This document shows positions 8,757 to 17,042 of a DNA stretch of 64,000 bases, piece by piece. The notes below the pieces were generated by a model. That model was not told where the DNA came from and searched no databases. It saw only the letters and a list, made by a program, of their open reading frames with translations. The stretch lies in assembly GCA_023429375.1 (NCBI GenBank), contig JAEYVY010000001.1, positions 57,703 through 121,702 on the forward strand, written 5' to 3'. The DNA comes from Bacteroidota bacterium. GTDB taxonomy: Bacteria; Bacteroidota; Bacteroidia; Bacteroidales; Tannerellaceae. Made by a program: the position numbers and the translations under genes. How positions within the stretch are numbered: position 1 is the stretch's first letter; each line of letters starts with the position of its first letter.

Positions 8757-9511
8757 TGAAGAAAAAAGTTTCGATAATAGACCGGTTCGCCTCCAGAAAA
8801 TCCTTTCTGGAGGCGGGCCTGCTTAAGGGGTTTACAGATGTGCATACGCACTACCTGCCGGCTGTAGACGATGGGTTTCGGCAGGCAGAGGGTGCGATTG
8901 AGGCACTGAAGACAATGGTATCGCTAGGCGTGAAGCGGGTATGGATGACCCCTCACGTGATGGAAGATATCCCACAAAACCGGCCTGCCTTTCTGAAGGA
9001 AAGGTTTGCCGGTTTTGTGCCATTAGCCCCTGAAGGTATCGAACTCCGCCTGGCTGCCGAATATATGCTGGACGGCGGGTTTCAAAAGCAGCAGGAGGAA
9101 GGGCTGCTTACACTGGGGGGCAACCATGTACTGATTGAGATGTCGTATATGGCGGCTTCGCCCAGTCTGCTGAATGTGGTGTACGACTTGCAGATAAAAG
9201 GGTATAAGCCGCTGTTGGCGCATCCGGAGCGTTATCTGTATCTGAGAGAAGCGGACTATCTTGACCTCAAAGAGAAGGGGTGTCGCTTTCAGCTCAACCT
9301 GATGTCGCTGTCGGGGCAATACGGGCAGGAATCGCGCGAGGTGGCCTGGTATCTGCTGCAAAACGGGATGTATGATTTTGTGGGTTCTGATATTCATAAT
9401 TTGCAGGTATTCATGCATAATGTGAATCGGATGAAACTAACCTTAAAAGAACAAAAATTGATTCAAGAGCTTAGCTCACAAAATGATTTGTTGTGGGATA
9501 AAGAAAAATAA
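8756..9511 (+). CDS. PHP-family protein-tyrosine phosphatase (CpsB/YwqE-like)
   Basis: The sequence FTDVHTHYLPAVDDGF near residue 25 and MTPHVM near 60 are the metal-binding motifs of the PHP phosphatases CpsB, Wzh and YwqE; LLAHPERY near 153 and DFVGSDIHN near 206 complete the manganese site. This family removes phosphate from the tyrosine tail of the partner BY-kinase. The stop codon of wzc and this start codon overlap (TAATG), which fits translational coupling of a kinase-phosphatase pair. Confidence 0.9.
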   Translation: MKKKVSIIDRFASRKSFLEAGLLKGFTDVHTHYLPAVDDGFRQAEGAIEALKTMVSLGVKRVWMTPHVMEDIPQNRPAFLKERFAGFVPLAPEGIELRLAAEYMLDGGFQKQQEEGLLTLGGNHVLIEMSYMAASPSLLNVVYDLQIKGYKPLLAHPERYLYLREADYLDLKEKGCRFQLNLMSLSGQYGQESREVAWYLLQNGMYDFVGSDIHNLQVFMHNVNRMKLTLKEQKLIQELSSQNDLLWDKEK

Positions 9512-9516
9512 TTGTT

Positions 9517-9524
9517 TATCTTTG
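9517..9524 (+). promoter_or_regulatory. -7 promoter element of eno
   Basis: TATCTTTG, a perfect TAnnTTTG element, lies 45 bases before the enolase ATG. TTTG and TTG candidates for the -33 element lie at 9487-9493, with spacing slightly longer than usual. Confidence 0.55.
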
Positions 9525-9569
9525 TGGTCATTTTGAACGTGTATCACATTAATAAAAAGCGTAAAAAGT

Positions 9570-10850
9570 ATGGAAATTGTAAAAGTAATAGGTAGAGAGG
9601 TACTGGATTCACGCGGTAACCCTACTGTAGAAGTCGATGTGACATTGGCTTCAGGTGTTGTAGGCCGTGCAGCTGTACCATCAGGTGCTTCAACAGGTGA
9701 AAACGAAGCTATCGAATTGCGTGACGGCGACAAAGGTCGTTACTTAGGTAAGGGTGTATTGAAAGCTGTAGCTAACATCAACGATGTGATTGCTCCTGCT
9801 TTGATCGGTATGAGCGCATTGAAACAACGTGATATCGACTTGAAGATGATCGCCCTTGACGGAACTAAAACAAAATCAAACTTGGGTGCTAACGCTATCC
9901 TTGGCGTTTCATTGGCTGTTGCTAAGGCTGCTGCTAACTACCTTGACCTGCCTCTATACAGATATATCGGTGGAACAAATACTTTCGTATTGCCGGTTCC
10001 TATGATGAACATCATCAACGGTGGTTCTCACTCTGACGCTCCTATCGCATTCCAGGAATTCATGATCCGTCCGGTAGGTGCTCCTTCATTCCGCGAAGGT
10101 TTGAGAATGGGTGCTGAAGTATTCCACTCATTGAAGAAAGTTCTTCACGACAGAAACTTAAGCACCGCAGTAGGTGACGAAGGTGGTTTCGCTCCAACTT
10201 TGGACGGTACGGAAGATGCTTTGGAATCAATCTTGAAGGCTATCGAAAAAGCAGGTTACACTCCAGGTAAGGATGTGACAATCGCTTTGGACTGTGCTTC
10301 TTCTGAATTCTATAAGGATGGTGTTTATGACTATTCTAAGTTTGAAGGCGCAACAGGCGTAAAACGTACTTCTGCCGAACAAGCTGAATTCTTGGCTGAA
10401 CTGGTTAGCAAATATCCTATCGACTCTATCGAAGACGGTATGGCTGAAGGCGACTGGGACGGTTGGAAACTGCTTACTGACAAGATCGGTAGCAAATGTC
10501 AATTGGTTGGTGACGACTTGTTCGTAACTAACGTAGAATACCTGAAGAAAGGTATCGAATTGGGTTGCGCTAACTCAATCCTGATCAAGGTTAACCAAAT
10601 CGGTACATTGAGCGAAACGCTTGATGCAATCGAAATGGCTCACCGTCATGGTTATACTTCAGTAACTTCTCACCGCTCCGGTGAAACTGAAGATGCTACA
10701 ATCGCTGATATCGCTGTAGCTACTAACTCAGGACAGATCAAGACCGGTTCATTGAGCCGTTCTGACCGTATGGCTAAATACAACCAATTGCTTCGTATCG
10801 AAGAAGAATTGGGTAGCCTGGCTGTTTATGGTTATAAACGTGTAAAATAA
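9570..10850 (+). CDS. eno: enolase
   Basis: Enolase converts 2-phosphoglycerate to phosphoenolpyruvate in glycolysis. The full-length 426-residue protein starts MEIVKVIGREVLDSRGNPTV and has SGASTGENEAIELRDG (substrate loop), GDEGGFAPT, the metal ligand region ALDCASSEF, SIEDGMAEGDW, LVGDDLFVT, the catalytic lysine region ILIKVNQIGT and the signature SVTSHRSGETED. It stands alone, with its own promoter and a strong downstream terminator. Its codons (GGT, GCT, CGT, AAC) look like those of a highly expressed gene, unlike the neighbouring polysaccharide genes. Confidence 0.99.
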   Translation: MEIVKVIGREVLDSRGNPTVEVDVTLASGVVGRAAVPSGASTGENEAIELRDGDKGRYLGKGVLKAVANINDVIAPALIGMSALKQRDIDLKMIALDGTKTKSNLGANAILGVSLAVAKAAANYLDLPLYRYIGGTNTFVLPVPMMNIINGGSHSDAPIAFQEFMIRPVGAPSFREGLRMGAEVFHSLKKVLHDRNLSTAVGDEGGFAPTLDGTEDALESILKAIEKAGYTPGKDVTIALDCASSEFYKDGVYDYSKFEGATGVKRTSAEQAEFLAELVSKYPIDSIEDGMAEGDWDGWKLLTDKIGSKCQLVGDDLFVTNVEYLKKGIELGCANSILIKVNQIGTLSETLDAIEMAHRHGYTSVTSHRSGETEDATIADIAVATNSGQIKTGSLSRSDRMAKYNQLLRIEEELGSLAVYGYKRVK

Positions 10851-10874
10851 TACACCTCTAAACAATAGAGACGG

Positions 10875-10910
10875 GCAGCTGCATCGGAAGGTGCAGCTGC
10901 TTCTTTTTAT
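10875..10910 (+). terminator. intrinsic terminator after eno
   Basis: The arms GCAGCTGCA (10875-10883) and TGCAGCTGC (10892-10900) form a perfect nine-base stem with an eight-base loop, followed by TTCTTTTTATTTT. Confidence 0.9.
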
Positions 10911-10945
10911 TTTATAAGTTTCGTGAGATTTTTTTTTTAAAATGT

Positions 10946-10976
10946 TTTGGTAGTTCCGATAGATAGTCTATCTTTG
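10946..10976 (+). promoter_or_regulatory. promoter of the tRNA-Glu/rpsT/tRNA-Glu unit
   Basis: TTTG at 10946-10949 and TATCTTTG at 10969-10976 are separated by 19 bases, an exact fit to the Bacteroidetes housekeeping promoter. The sequence after it (GCACTCGCAATC) resembles the start of the leader at the right-hand end of this window (GCACCCGCAATC), which suggests related promoters for stable RNA. Confidence 0.75.
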
Positions 10977-11035
10977 CACTCGCAATCGGAAAGACGGTAT
11001 GCAGGTTCGCTATAAGGCGGACGATTCAACGTAAT

Positions 11036-11107
11036 GGCCCATTCGTCTATCGGTTAGGACGCAAGATTTTCATTCTTGAAAGAGGGGTTCGATTCCCCTA
11101 TGGGCTA
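11036..11107 (+). tRNA. tRNA-Glu (anticodon UUC)
   Basis: The acceptor arms GGCCCAT and ATGGGCT pair, with one G-T pair at the end. The anticodon stem CAAGA/TCTTG encloses the loop TTTTCAT, so the anticodon is TTC, and the T arm is GGGGTTCGATTCCCC. The CCA end is not encoded. An identical copy lies at 11467-11538, after rpsT. Confidence 0.96.
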
Positions 11108-11150
11108 CAATAAAATAAAATTAAAGAATTTAATAAGAGGATAGCTTAAA

Positions 11151-11405
11151 ATGGCAAATCATCAATCATCAGTTAAGAGAATCAGACAGACTAATGCTCG
11201 TCGTTTGCATAACAGATATTATGCTAAGACTGCAAGAAATGCAGTGAAAGTATTGCGCGCGACAGAGGAAAAGGAAGCAGCTCAAGAGCTGTACCGTAAG
11301 GTGTCTGCTATGTTGGATAAGCTAGCTAAGAAGAATATTATTCATAAGAATAAGGCTGGTAACCTGAAATCCAAATTGGCTAAGCACGTTAATCGTCTGG
11401 CTTAA
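11151..11405 (+). CDS. rpsT: 30S ribosomal protein S20
   Basis: An 84-residue, very basic protein starting MANHQSSVKRIRQTNARRLHN and ending AGNLKSKLAKHVNRLA, typical of S20, which binds 16S rRNA early in assembly of the 30S subunit. It lies 43 bases after one tRNA-Glu and 61 bases before an identical second copy, and no promoter or strong terminator separates them, so the three are probably one transcript that is cut to release the tRNAs. A six-base inverted repeat (AGCCGG/CCGGCT, 11427-11451) lies between rpsT and the second tRNA. Confidence 0.97.
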   Translation: MANHQSSVKRIRQTNARRLHNRYYAKTARNAVKVLRATEEKEAAQELYRKVSAMLDKLAKKNIIHKNKAGNLKSKLAKHVNRLA

Positions 11406-11466
11406 TCCCGGAAAAGGTACTGCGATAGCCGGACTGGATAATCAACCGGCTCTTTGATACAATTCC

Positions 11467-11538
11467 GGCCCATTCGTCTATCGGTTAGGACGCAAGATTT
11501 TCATTCTTGAAAGAGGGGTTCGATTCCCCTATGGGCTA
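11467..11538 (+). tRNA. tRNA-Glu (anticodon UUC), second identical copy
   Basis: All 72 bases are identical to the copy at 11036-11107, but the flanking bases differ after CA, so only the tRNA itself is duplicated. CCA is not encoded. A strong terminator starts three bases downstream. Confidence 0.96.
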
Positions 11539-11540
11539 CA

Positions 11541-11588
11541 GTGTTTGGGTTAAACTGAAAAAGGTTTAGCCCAAACACTTTTATGTTT
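11541..11588 (+). terminator. intrinsic terminator after the second tRNA-Glu
   Basis: A stem of 15 pairs is formed by 11541-11555 and 11564-11578 (GTGTTTGGG with CCCAAACAC, then TTAAAC with GTTTAG including one G-T pair), followed by TTTTATGTTTT. Confidence 0.92.
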
Positions 11589-11774
11589 TATACCCATCCC
11601 TCCCCGGTTTTTCTGCCCTCCGTAGGGGTTCTGTTTCGGCTCTCACTTCGTATTATTCCCCTGTTTTATTTAAGTGTATTTTGGTGCTTTTAAAGACGTT
11701 GGCATGTCTAATCTGCCCGAAATAAATTAGTATGTCAGAAAGCGTTAAACTATCCTTTATTGGTCTAACGGGGG

Positions 11775-11806
11775 TTGGGTGGTCTCAAATATTTTTCGTA
11801 TATTTG
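11775..11806 (+). promoter_or_regulatory. promoter of gyrB
   Basis: TTG at 11775-11777 and TATATTTG at 11799-11806 are 21 bases apart and lie 46 bases before the gyrB start codon. The rest of the gap from the terminator at 11588 to the gene (about 260 bases) shows no reading frame or structured RNA that I could recognise. Confidence 0.6.
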
Positions 11807-11852
11807 TTAGAATTTTTTAGAATAAGATTATTACAGGTTTTTTAAATCAGAT

Positions 11853-13814
11853 ATGCTCATGAGCGAAGAAATGAAGAATACATCAGGCGAGTATTCAGCG
11901 GGTAGTATTCAGGTGCTTGAAGGATTGGAAGCGGTTCGCAAGAGACCTGCCATGTATATTGGCGATATCAGTGAAAAAGGACTACATCACCTTGTGTATG
12001 AAGTCGTAGATAACTCGATCGACGAAGCATTGGCTGGCTACTGTTCAACGGTATTGGTTACCATCGAAGAGGATAACTCCATAGTCGTTTCGGATGACGG
12101 ACGCGGTATCCCCGTAGATATGCACGAAAAGGAAGGAAAATCGGCACTGGAAGTGGTACTGACCGTACTTCACGCTGGGGGTAAATTTGACAAGGGCAGC
12201 TACAAGGTGTCTGGTGGTTTGCACGGTGTGGGTGTTTCGTGTGTGAATGCGCTATCTATTTATTTGAAAGCTGAGGTGCATCGTGGCGGCAAAATCCATA
12301 TGCAGGAATTCTCGTGCGGAAAGCCTTTGCACGATGTGGTTGAGGTGGGTGTAACGGATCGTACGGGTACGACCATTACCTTTAAGCCGGATGCATCGAT
12401 CTTTACGGTGACAGAATATAAATACGATATATTGGCGGCACGCCTTCGCGAATTGGCGTTCTTGAATGCCGGCATCGAACTGAAGTTGACAGACAAGCGC
12501 GTGAAGAAGGAAGACGGGAGCTATAAAGCAGAAGTGTTCCGCTCGGAAGAGGGATTGAAAGAGTTTGTTCGCTATATCGACAAATCGAAAGAGAAACTGA
12601 TTCCGGACGTGATTCATATCGTTACGGAAAAGAACAATATTCCTGTGGAAGTGGCGCTGACGTACAACACGTCATACAACGAAAGCGTATTCTCGTATGT
12701 GAATGATATCAATACAGTGGAAGGGGGAACGCATCTGGCGGGATTCCGTCGCGGACTGACCCGTACGCTGAAAAAATATGCCGAAGACTCCAAGCTGTTG
12801 GAAAAGGCGAAGGTGGAGATTCAAGGGGATGACTTCCGTGAGGGGTTGACCGCCGTAATCTCTATCAAGGTGGCTGAACCGCAGTTTGAAGGTCAAACGA
12901 AAACCAAACTGGGTAACTCGGAAGTGACCGGTGCAGTAGATCAGGCTATCGGTGAGGCATTGGGGTATTACCTGGAAGAGCATCCGAAAGAAGCGAAAAT
13001 CATCGTTGACAAGGTGATTCTGGCGGCTCAGGCTCGTCAGGCTGCCCGTAAGGCTCGCGAACTGGTGCAACGCAAATCGCCAATGACAGGTGGGGGACTG
13101 CCGGGTAAGCTGGCCGACTGTTCGTCCAGAGATGCTTCGATCTGTGAGCTGTTCCTTGTCGAAGGGGACTCTGCAGGGGGTACGGCAAAGCAAGGACGTG
13201 ACCGTAATTTCCAAGCGATCCTGCCGCTGCGCGGTAAGATCCTGAACGTGGAAAAGGCCATGGATCACAAGATATTTGAAAGCGAAGAAATCCAGAATAT
13301 ATTCCGCGCCATGGGTGTGACCATCGGTACGGAGGAGGATCCGAAGGAATTGAACCTGAGCAAGCTGCGCTATCACAAGGTGATTATCATGACCGATGCC
13401 GACGTGGACGGTAGCCATATCGCCACATTGATCTTGACCTTCTTCTTCCGCCGCATGCGTGCCCTGATTGAAAACGGGTATGTCTATCTGGCTACGCCTC
13501 CTCTTTATCTGTGTAAGAAAGGAAAAACGGAAGAGTATTGCTGGACAGAACAACAGCGTCAGGCATTTATCGACCGCTATGCCGGAGGAAACGAATCACA
13601 GGTGCATACGCAACGCTACAAAGGTCTCGGTGAAATGAACGATCATCAGCTATGGGATACAACCATGAATCCTGAGAATCGTACATTGAAACAGATTACC
13701 ATTGATAATGCGGCTGAAGCCGACCAGATTTTCTCTATGTTGATGGGTGAAGAGGTGGGTCCGCGCCGTGAGTTTATTGAAGAAAATGCGACTTATGCAA
13801 AGATAGACGCTTAA
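11853..13814 (+). CDS. gyrB: DNA gyrase subunit B
   Basis: This is the ATPase and TOPRIM subunit of DNA gyrase, which introduces negative supercoils. The ATPase domain has VVDNSIDEALAGY, DDGRGIPVD and SGGLHGVGVSCVNALS; the TOPRIM domain has LVEGDSAGGTAKQGRDR and IIMTDADVDGSHIATL; the C-terminus has QRYKGLGEMN and EEVGPRREFIEENA. The 653-residue length is that of the short form without the enterobacterial insert. ParE has a similar architecture, but QAILPLRGKILNVEKA and the C-terminal motif favour GyrB. Two in-frame ATGs (11853, 11859) are possible. The next gene follows after 20 bases with no terminator. Confidence 0.95.
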   Translation: MLMSEEMKNTSGEYSAGSIQVLEGLEAVRKRPAMYIGDISEKGLHHLVYEVVDNSIDEALAGYCSTVLVTIEEDNSIVVSDDGRGIPVDMHEKEGKSALEVVLTVLHAGGKFDKGSYKVSGGLHGVGVSCVNALSIYLKAEVHRGGKIHMQEFSCGKPLHDVVEVGVTDRTGTTITFKPDASIFTVTEYKYDILAARLRELAFLNAGIELKLTDKRVKKEDGSYKAEVFRSEEGLKEFVRYIDKSKEKLIPDVIHIVTEKNNIPVEVALTYNTSYNESVFSYVNDINTVEGGTHLAGFRRGLTRTLKKYAEDSKLLEKAKVEIQGDDFREGLTAVISIKVAEPQFEGQTKTKLGNSEVTGAVDQAIGEALGYYLEEHPKEAKIIVDKVILAAQARQAARKARELVQRKSPMTGGGLPGKLADCSSRDASICELFLVEGDSAGGTAKQGRDRNFQAILPLRGKILNVEKAMDHKIFESEEIQNIFRAMGVTIGTEEDPKELNLSKLRYHKVIIMTDADVDGSHIATLILTFFFRRMRALIENGYVYLATPPLYLCKKGKTEEYCWTEQQRQAFIDRYAGGNESQVHTQRYKGLGEMNDHQLWDTTMNPENRTLKQITIDNAAEADQIFSMLMGEEVGPRREFIEENATYAKIDA

Positions 13815-13834
13815 GTATAAAATATATATTGCTG

Positions 13835-15613
13835 ATGAACACGAAAGTCCGTCATCCGAATTTGAAAAACCTGTATGAGGAGGTTGATCGCTACGTTATG
13901 CCAACGAAAGGTTTACGATCCCCAAAAATAGGTTTGTCTGCTAACCGGAAAGACGGACTTTCCTGTATAGCTGAAACATATATTCACTCGGTATTAATGG
14001 CAGGCGGTACGCCGGTAATCATCCCGGTGATGAACGACCTTGAAGCGCTGTCTCAAATAGTAACTGACCTGGATGGGCTGGTGCTGAGTGGAGGCGGTGA
14101 TTTTAATCCGCTCTATGTGGATGAGGAACCGATACCCCAACTGGGCGAGGGCGACCTGATTCGCGATGAATACGATTTGATGTTGTTGCGATTGGCGACG
14201 AACCGTCAGGTGCCCATACTGGGTATTTGCCGGGGGCATCAGCTGATTAATATCGCCTTTGGCGGTACGCTCTATCAGGATATCTACGCACAAAGCGACA
14301 AACCGTTGCTGCAGCATAGCCAGAAGTCGGCGCGCGAATATCCTTCGCATACGGTGCGCCTCACAGCCGGGAATCATTTTTTACGTGAAATATTCGGTGA
14401 TAAGGAAACCTTGCAGGTGAATTCTTTTCATCATCAGGCAGTCAAAGAGGTGGCGCCGGAATTTAAGGCGGTGGCCGAATCGGCCGACGGTATAAATGAA
14501 GGGATTGCCCACGAAGAACGCATGATATACGGGGTGCAATGGCATCCGGAGGCGATGGCGGCAGCAGACAATAAGTTGATGTTGCGCCTGTTCCGCTTTT
14601 TAGTGGATAAAGCGCGCCTTTTTGCGGAAGCCAAAGGCATTCATAACGAAATACTGACCGTTGATTCGCATACGGATACGCCTATGGTATTTCCGGACTA
14701 TTTTAATCTGGGAATGAAAGAGGGCGGAAAGGTGAATCTGCCGTTTATGGAAGAGGGACACATCGATGCGGCCTTTATGGTAGCCTATATCCCGCAGGGC
14801 AAACGCGACGAGGAGTCGTTGAAACAGGCAACCGACTACGCGATAGAACGCCTTATGCTGGTGAAAAGGCAGGAGTTAATCAACCGGTCACGCATGGCTA
14901 TTGCTTATAGCCCCGAAGATATGCTTCGCCTGAAGAGAGAAGGAAAGAAAGCGATTTGCTTAGGGGTGGAAAACGGGTATGCCCTGGGCAAGGACCTGAC
15001 CAACCTGGTACGCTTCAAAGAGATGGGCGTGACGTATATCACGTTATGTCATAACGGCGCCAACGATATTTGCGACTCGGCCCGTGGCGAAGCGGAATGG
15101 AACGGGTTAAGCCCCTTTGGACGTCAGGTGGTAGACGAGATGAACCGGTTGGGCATAATGATCGATTTGTCTCACGCTGCAGAAAGTACATTTTACGAGG
15201 TGCTGGAGCAAAGTAAGGTGCCCGTGATTGCATCGCATTCATCTGTAAGGGGGCTTTGTGACCATCCGCGTAACCTGACCGATGAGCAAATCAAAGCCAT
15301 TGCGGCAAAAGGGGGTGTGGTGCAGATCTGCCTCTATAAGGGTTTTATCAACCCCAATGAGGAAAGGGCTTCGCTGACGGATGCAATTGAACATATTGAC
15401 CATGTGGTGAAGCTGGTAGGTGTAGACTATGTGGGAATAGGTTCGGATTTTGATGGTGACGGGGAACTGATAGGTTGCCGCTCGACCAATGAATTGATCA
15501 ATATTACTGTGCGGCTGCTGGATAAGGGATACAGCCGGGCAGACATACAAAAAATATGGGGAGGAAACTTGCTTCGCGTAATGAGCGAGGTACAAGCCTA
15601 TGCCCGGATTTAA
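13835..15613 (+). CDS. fusion of gamma-glutamyl hydrolase (PuuD-like, C26) and membrane-dipeptidase-like M19 peptidase
   Basis: The first 245 residues are a class I glutamine amidotransferase-like hydrolase of the PuuD type: LVLSGGGDFNP near 83, nucleophile C132 in GICRGHQLIN, and H237/E239 in GVQWHPE. From about 272 the protein is an M19 dipeptidase: metal ligands H279 and D281 in DSHTD, then GVENGYAL, THCHN-like TLCHNGAND, IDLSHA, VIASHSS and VGIGSDFDGD. There is no signal peptide, so it is probably cytoplasmic and may cleave gamma-glutamyl peptides and then the dipeptides released; that sequence of reactions is inference. A TTG at 13829 is in frame, but ATG 13835 is preferred. It follows gyrB closely. 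Confidence 0.88.
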   Translation: MNTKVRHPNLKNLYEEVDRYVMPTKGLRSPKIGLSANRKDGLSCIAETYIHSVLMAGGTPVIIPVMNDLEALSQIVTDLDGLVLSGGGDFNPLYVDEEPIPQLGEGDLIRDEYDLMLLRLATNRQVPILGICRGHQLINIAFGGTLYQDIYAQSDKPLLQHSQKSAREYPSHTVRLTAGNHFLREIFGDKETLQVNSFHHQAVKEVAPEFKAVAESADGINEGIAHEERMIYGVQWHPEAMAAADNKLMLRLFRFLVDKARLFAEAKGIHNEILTVDSHTDTPMVFPDYFNLGMKEGGKVNLPFMEEGHIDAAFMVAYIPQGKRDEESLKQATDYAIERLMLVKRQELINRSRMAIAYSPEDMLRLKREGKKAICLGVENGYALGKDLTNLVRFKEMGVTYITLCHNGANDICDSARGEAEWNGLSPFGRQVVDEMNRLGIMIDLSHAAESTFYEVLEQSKVPVIASHSSVRGLCDHPRNLTDEQIKAIAAKGGVVQICLYKGFINPNEERASLTDAIEHIDHVVKLVGVDYVGIGSDFDGDGELIGCRSTNELINITVRLLDKGYSRADIQKIWGGNLLRVMSEVQAYARI

Positions 15614-15624
15614 TCGGAGGGTAT

Positions 15625-16608
15625 ATGTTAAGATTAGGATTAATTCTTTTATCGTTGTCGGTTATGTCGTGTGGTCAAAAGGAAAGTAATGTGGAAACGA
15701 CATCTGCTAAGGCGGAAACGGTTGTTGCCGGTGTGGCTCCACAATTTGATGCTGACAGTGCATACCGATATATAGCCGATCAGGTGGCATTCGGGCCACG
15801 TGTACCGAATACTAAGGCGCATAAGGATTGTGGCCTCTATCTGGAATCGCAACTCAAGCGTTTCGGAGCAAAAGTATTCGTACAGGAAGCGATATTGACC
15901 GCTTATGACGGCACACGATTAGAGGCTAAAAATATAATCGGATCATTCGATCCGGAAAACAAGAAACGAGTGCTTCTGTTTGCGCACTGGGACAGCCGAC
16001 CTTATGCCGACCATGATCCGGATGAAGCCAACCATTATACACCGATAGACGGTGCGGATGATGGAGCTAGCGGCGTAGGCGTGCTACTGGAAATTGCCCG
16101 TGCGATTCAGGAAAAGCAACCGTCGATGGGTATTGATATTATCTTTTTCGATGCGGAAGATTATGGTATGCACGCGAGCAAGAACGAGTTTACGTCTGAC
16201 TCTTGGTGCCTAGGTTCGCAATTTTGGGCGAAGAATCCGCACGTAGCCGGCTATACGGCCGAATATGGTATCTTGTTGGATATGGTAGGCCATAAGGATG
16301 CCGTCTTTTATAAGGAACAAACTTCGCTGAAATATGCTTCGCCGGTAGTAGAAAAGATATGGAACACAGCCAGGAACCTGGGCTACGGCCGATATTTTAT
16401 CAATGCTAAAGGGGGCTGGGTAACAGACGACCATCAGTATGTGATTCAGGGAAGGAAAATACCTTGTGTGGATATCATCAATTATGATCCGAATACGGAA
16501 AATGGTTTTGGCGCACACTGGCACACCTTGGATGATGGGCTGAAAAATATGGATAAGGCAACGCTGAAAGCAGTGGGACAGACTGTTTTGGAGGTTATAT
16601 ATAATTAA
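15625..16608 (+). CDS. M28-family glutaminyl-peptide cyclotransferase-like lipoprotein
   Basis: A lipoprotein signal (MLRLGLILLSLSVMSC) precedes an M28 domain. FGPRVPNTKAHK near residue 55, HWDSRP near 119, GADDGASG near 137 (metal Asp), FDAEDYG near 173 (metal and catalytic Glu) and HWHTLDD near 302 (metal His) match zinc-dependent glutaminyl cyclases more closely than aminopeptidases. Such enzymes convert N-terminal Gln to pyroglutamate; in Bacteroidetes many secreted proteins begin with Gln after signal-peptide cleavage. The frame is open from 15556, but the ATG at 15625 has GGAGGG just upstream and yields the signal peptide. Confidence 0.82.
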   Translation: MLRLGLILLSLSVMSCGQKESNVETTSAKAETVVAGVAPQFDADSAYRYIADQVAFGPRVPNTKAHKDCGLYLESQLKRFGAKVFVQEAILTAYDGTRLEAKNIIGSFDPENKKRVLLFAHWDSRPYADHDPDEANHYTPIDGADDGASGVGVLLEIARAIQEKQPSMGIDIIFFDAEDYGMHASKNEFTSDSWCLGSQFWAKNPHVAGYTAEYGILLDMVGHKDAVFYKEQTSLKYASPVVEKIWNTARNLGYGRYFINAKGGWVTDDHQYVIQGRKIPCVDIINYDPNTENGFGAHWHTLDDGLKNMDKATLKAVGQTVLEVIYN

Positions 16609-16618
16609 TGTTTAAGGC

Positions 16619-17038
16619 ATGACAATTAACGAACTACAAGATAAGGTCATTGAAGAATTCTCGGAGTTTGATGACTGGATGGACAAGTATGGTTTGCTGA
16701 TAGACCTGGGTAACGCACTTCCCGAATTAGATGAAAAATATAAGAACGAAAGTAATTTGATTGAGGGTTGCCAGAGCCGTGTGTGGCTTCAGGCAGACTA
16801 TGCAGACGGTATCATCACCTTTCAAGGGGAAAGTGATGCGGTGATTGTAAAAGGGATCGTTTCCTTGTTGATCAGTATCTTGTCCGGTCATACACCGGAA
16901 GAGATTCTGGGGGCCGACCTTTACTTCATCGAAAAAATAGGACTGAAGGAACATCTTTCGCCTACCCGTTCGAACGGACTGGTAGCCATGGTAAAACAGA
17001 TGCGTATGTACGCTCTGGCTTTTCAGGCAAAAGGATAA
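16619..17038 (+). CDS. sufE: cysteine desulfuration protein SufE
   Basis: SufE takes the persulfide from SufS and passes it to the iron-sulfur scaffold. The start EEFSEFDDWMDKYGLLIDLG and the acceptor cysteine C51 in LIEGCQSRVWL are diagnostic, and 139 residues is the family length. It lies 10 bases after the cyclase gene and faces rnhB, vanZ and sufS on the other strand. The scaffold genes sufBCD are not in this window. Confidence 0.95.
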   Translation: MTINELQDKVIEEFSEFDDWMDKYGLLIDLGNALPELDEKYKNESNLIEGCQSRVWLQADYADGIITFQGESDAVIVKGIVSLLISILSGHTPEEILGADLYFIEKIGLKEHLSPTRSNGLVAMVKQMRMYALAFQAKG

Positions 17039-17042
17039 AGAA

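Noticed and set aside
11036..11538. Duplicated tRNA-Glu as attachment sites of an integrated element
   Set aside because: Only rpsT lies between the copies; there is no integrase and the duplicate is the whole tRNA rather than a 3' fragment.
12672..13553. A 293-codon frame antisense to gyrB
   Set aside because: It lies fully inside gyrB, has no recognisable motif and follows from the codon use of the sense gene.
15556..15624. Extended N-terminus of the cyclase-like gene inside the dipeptidase gene
   Set aside because: The start at 15625 has a ribosome-binding sequence and gives a clear lipoprotein signal.
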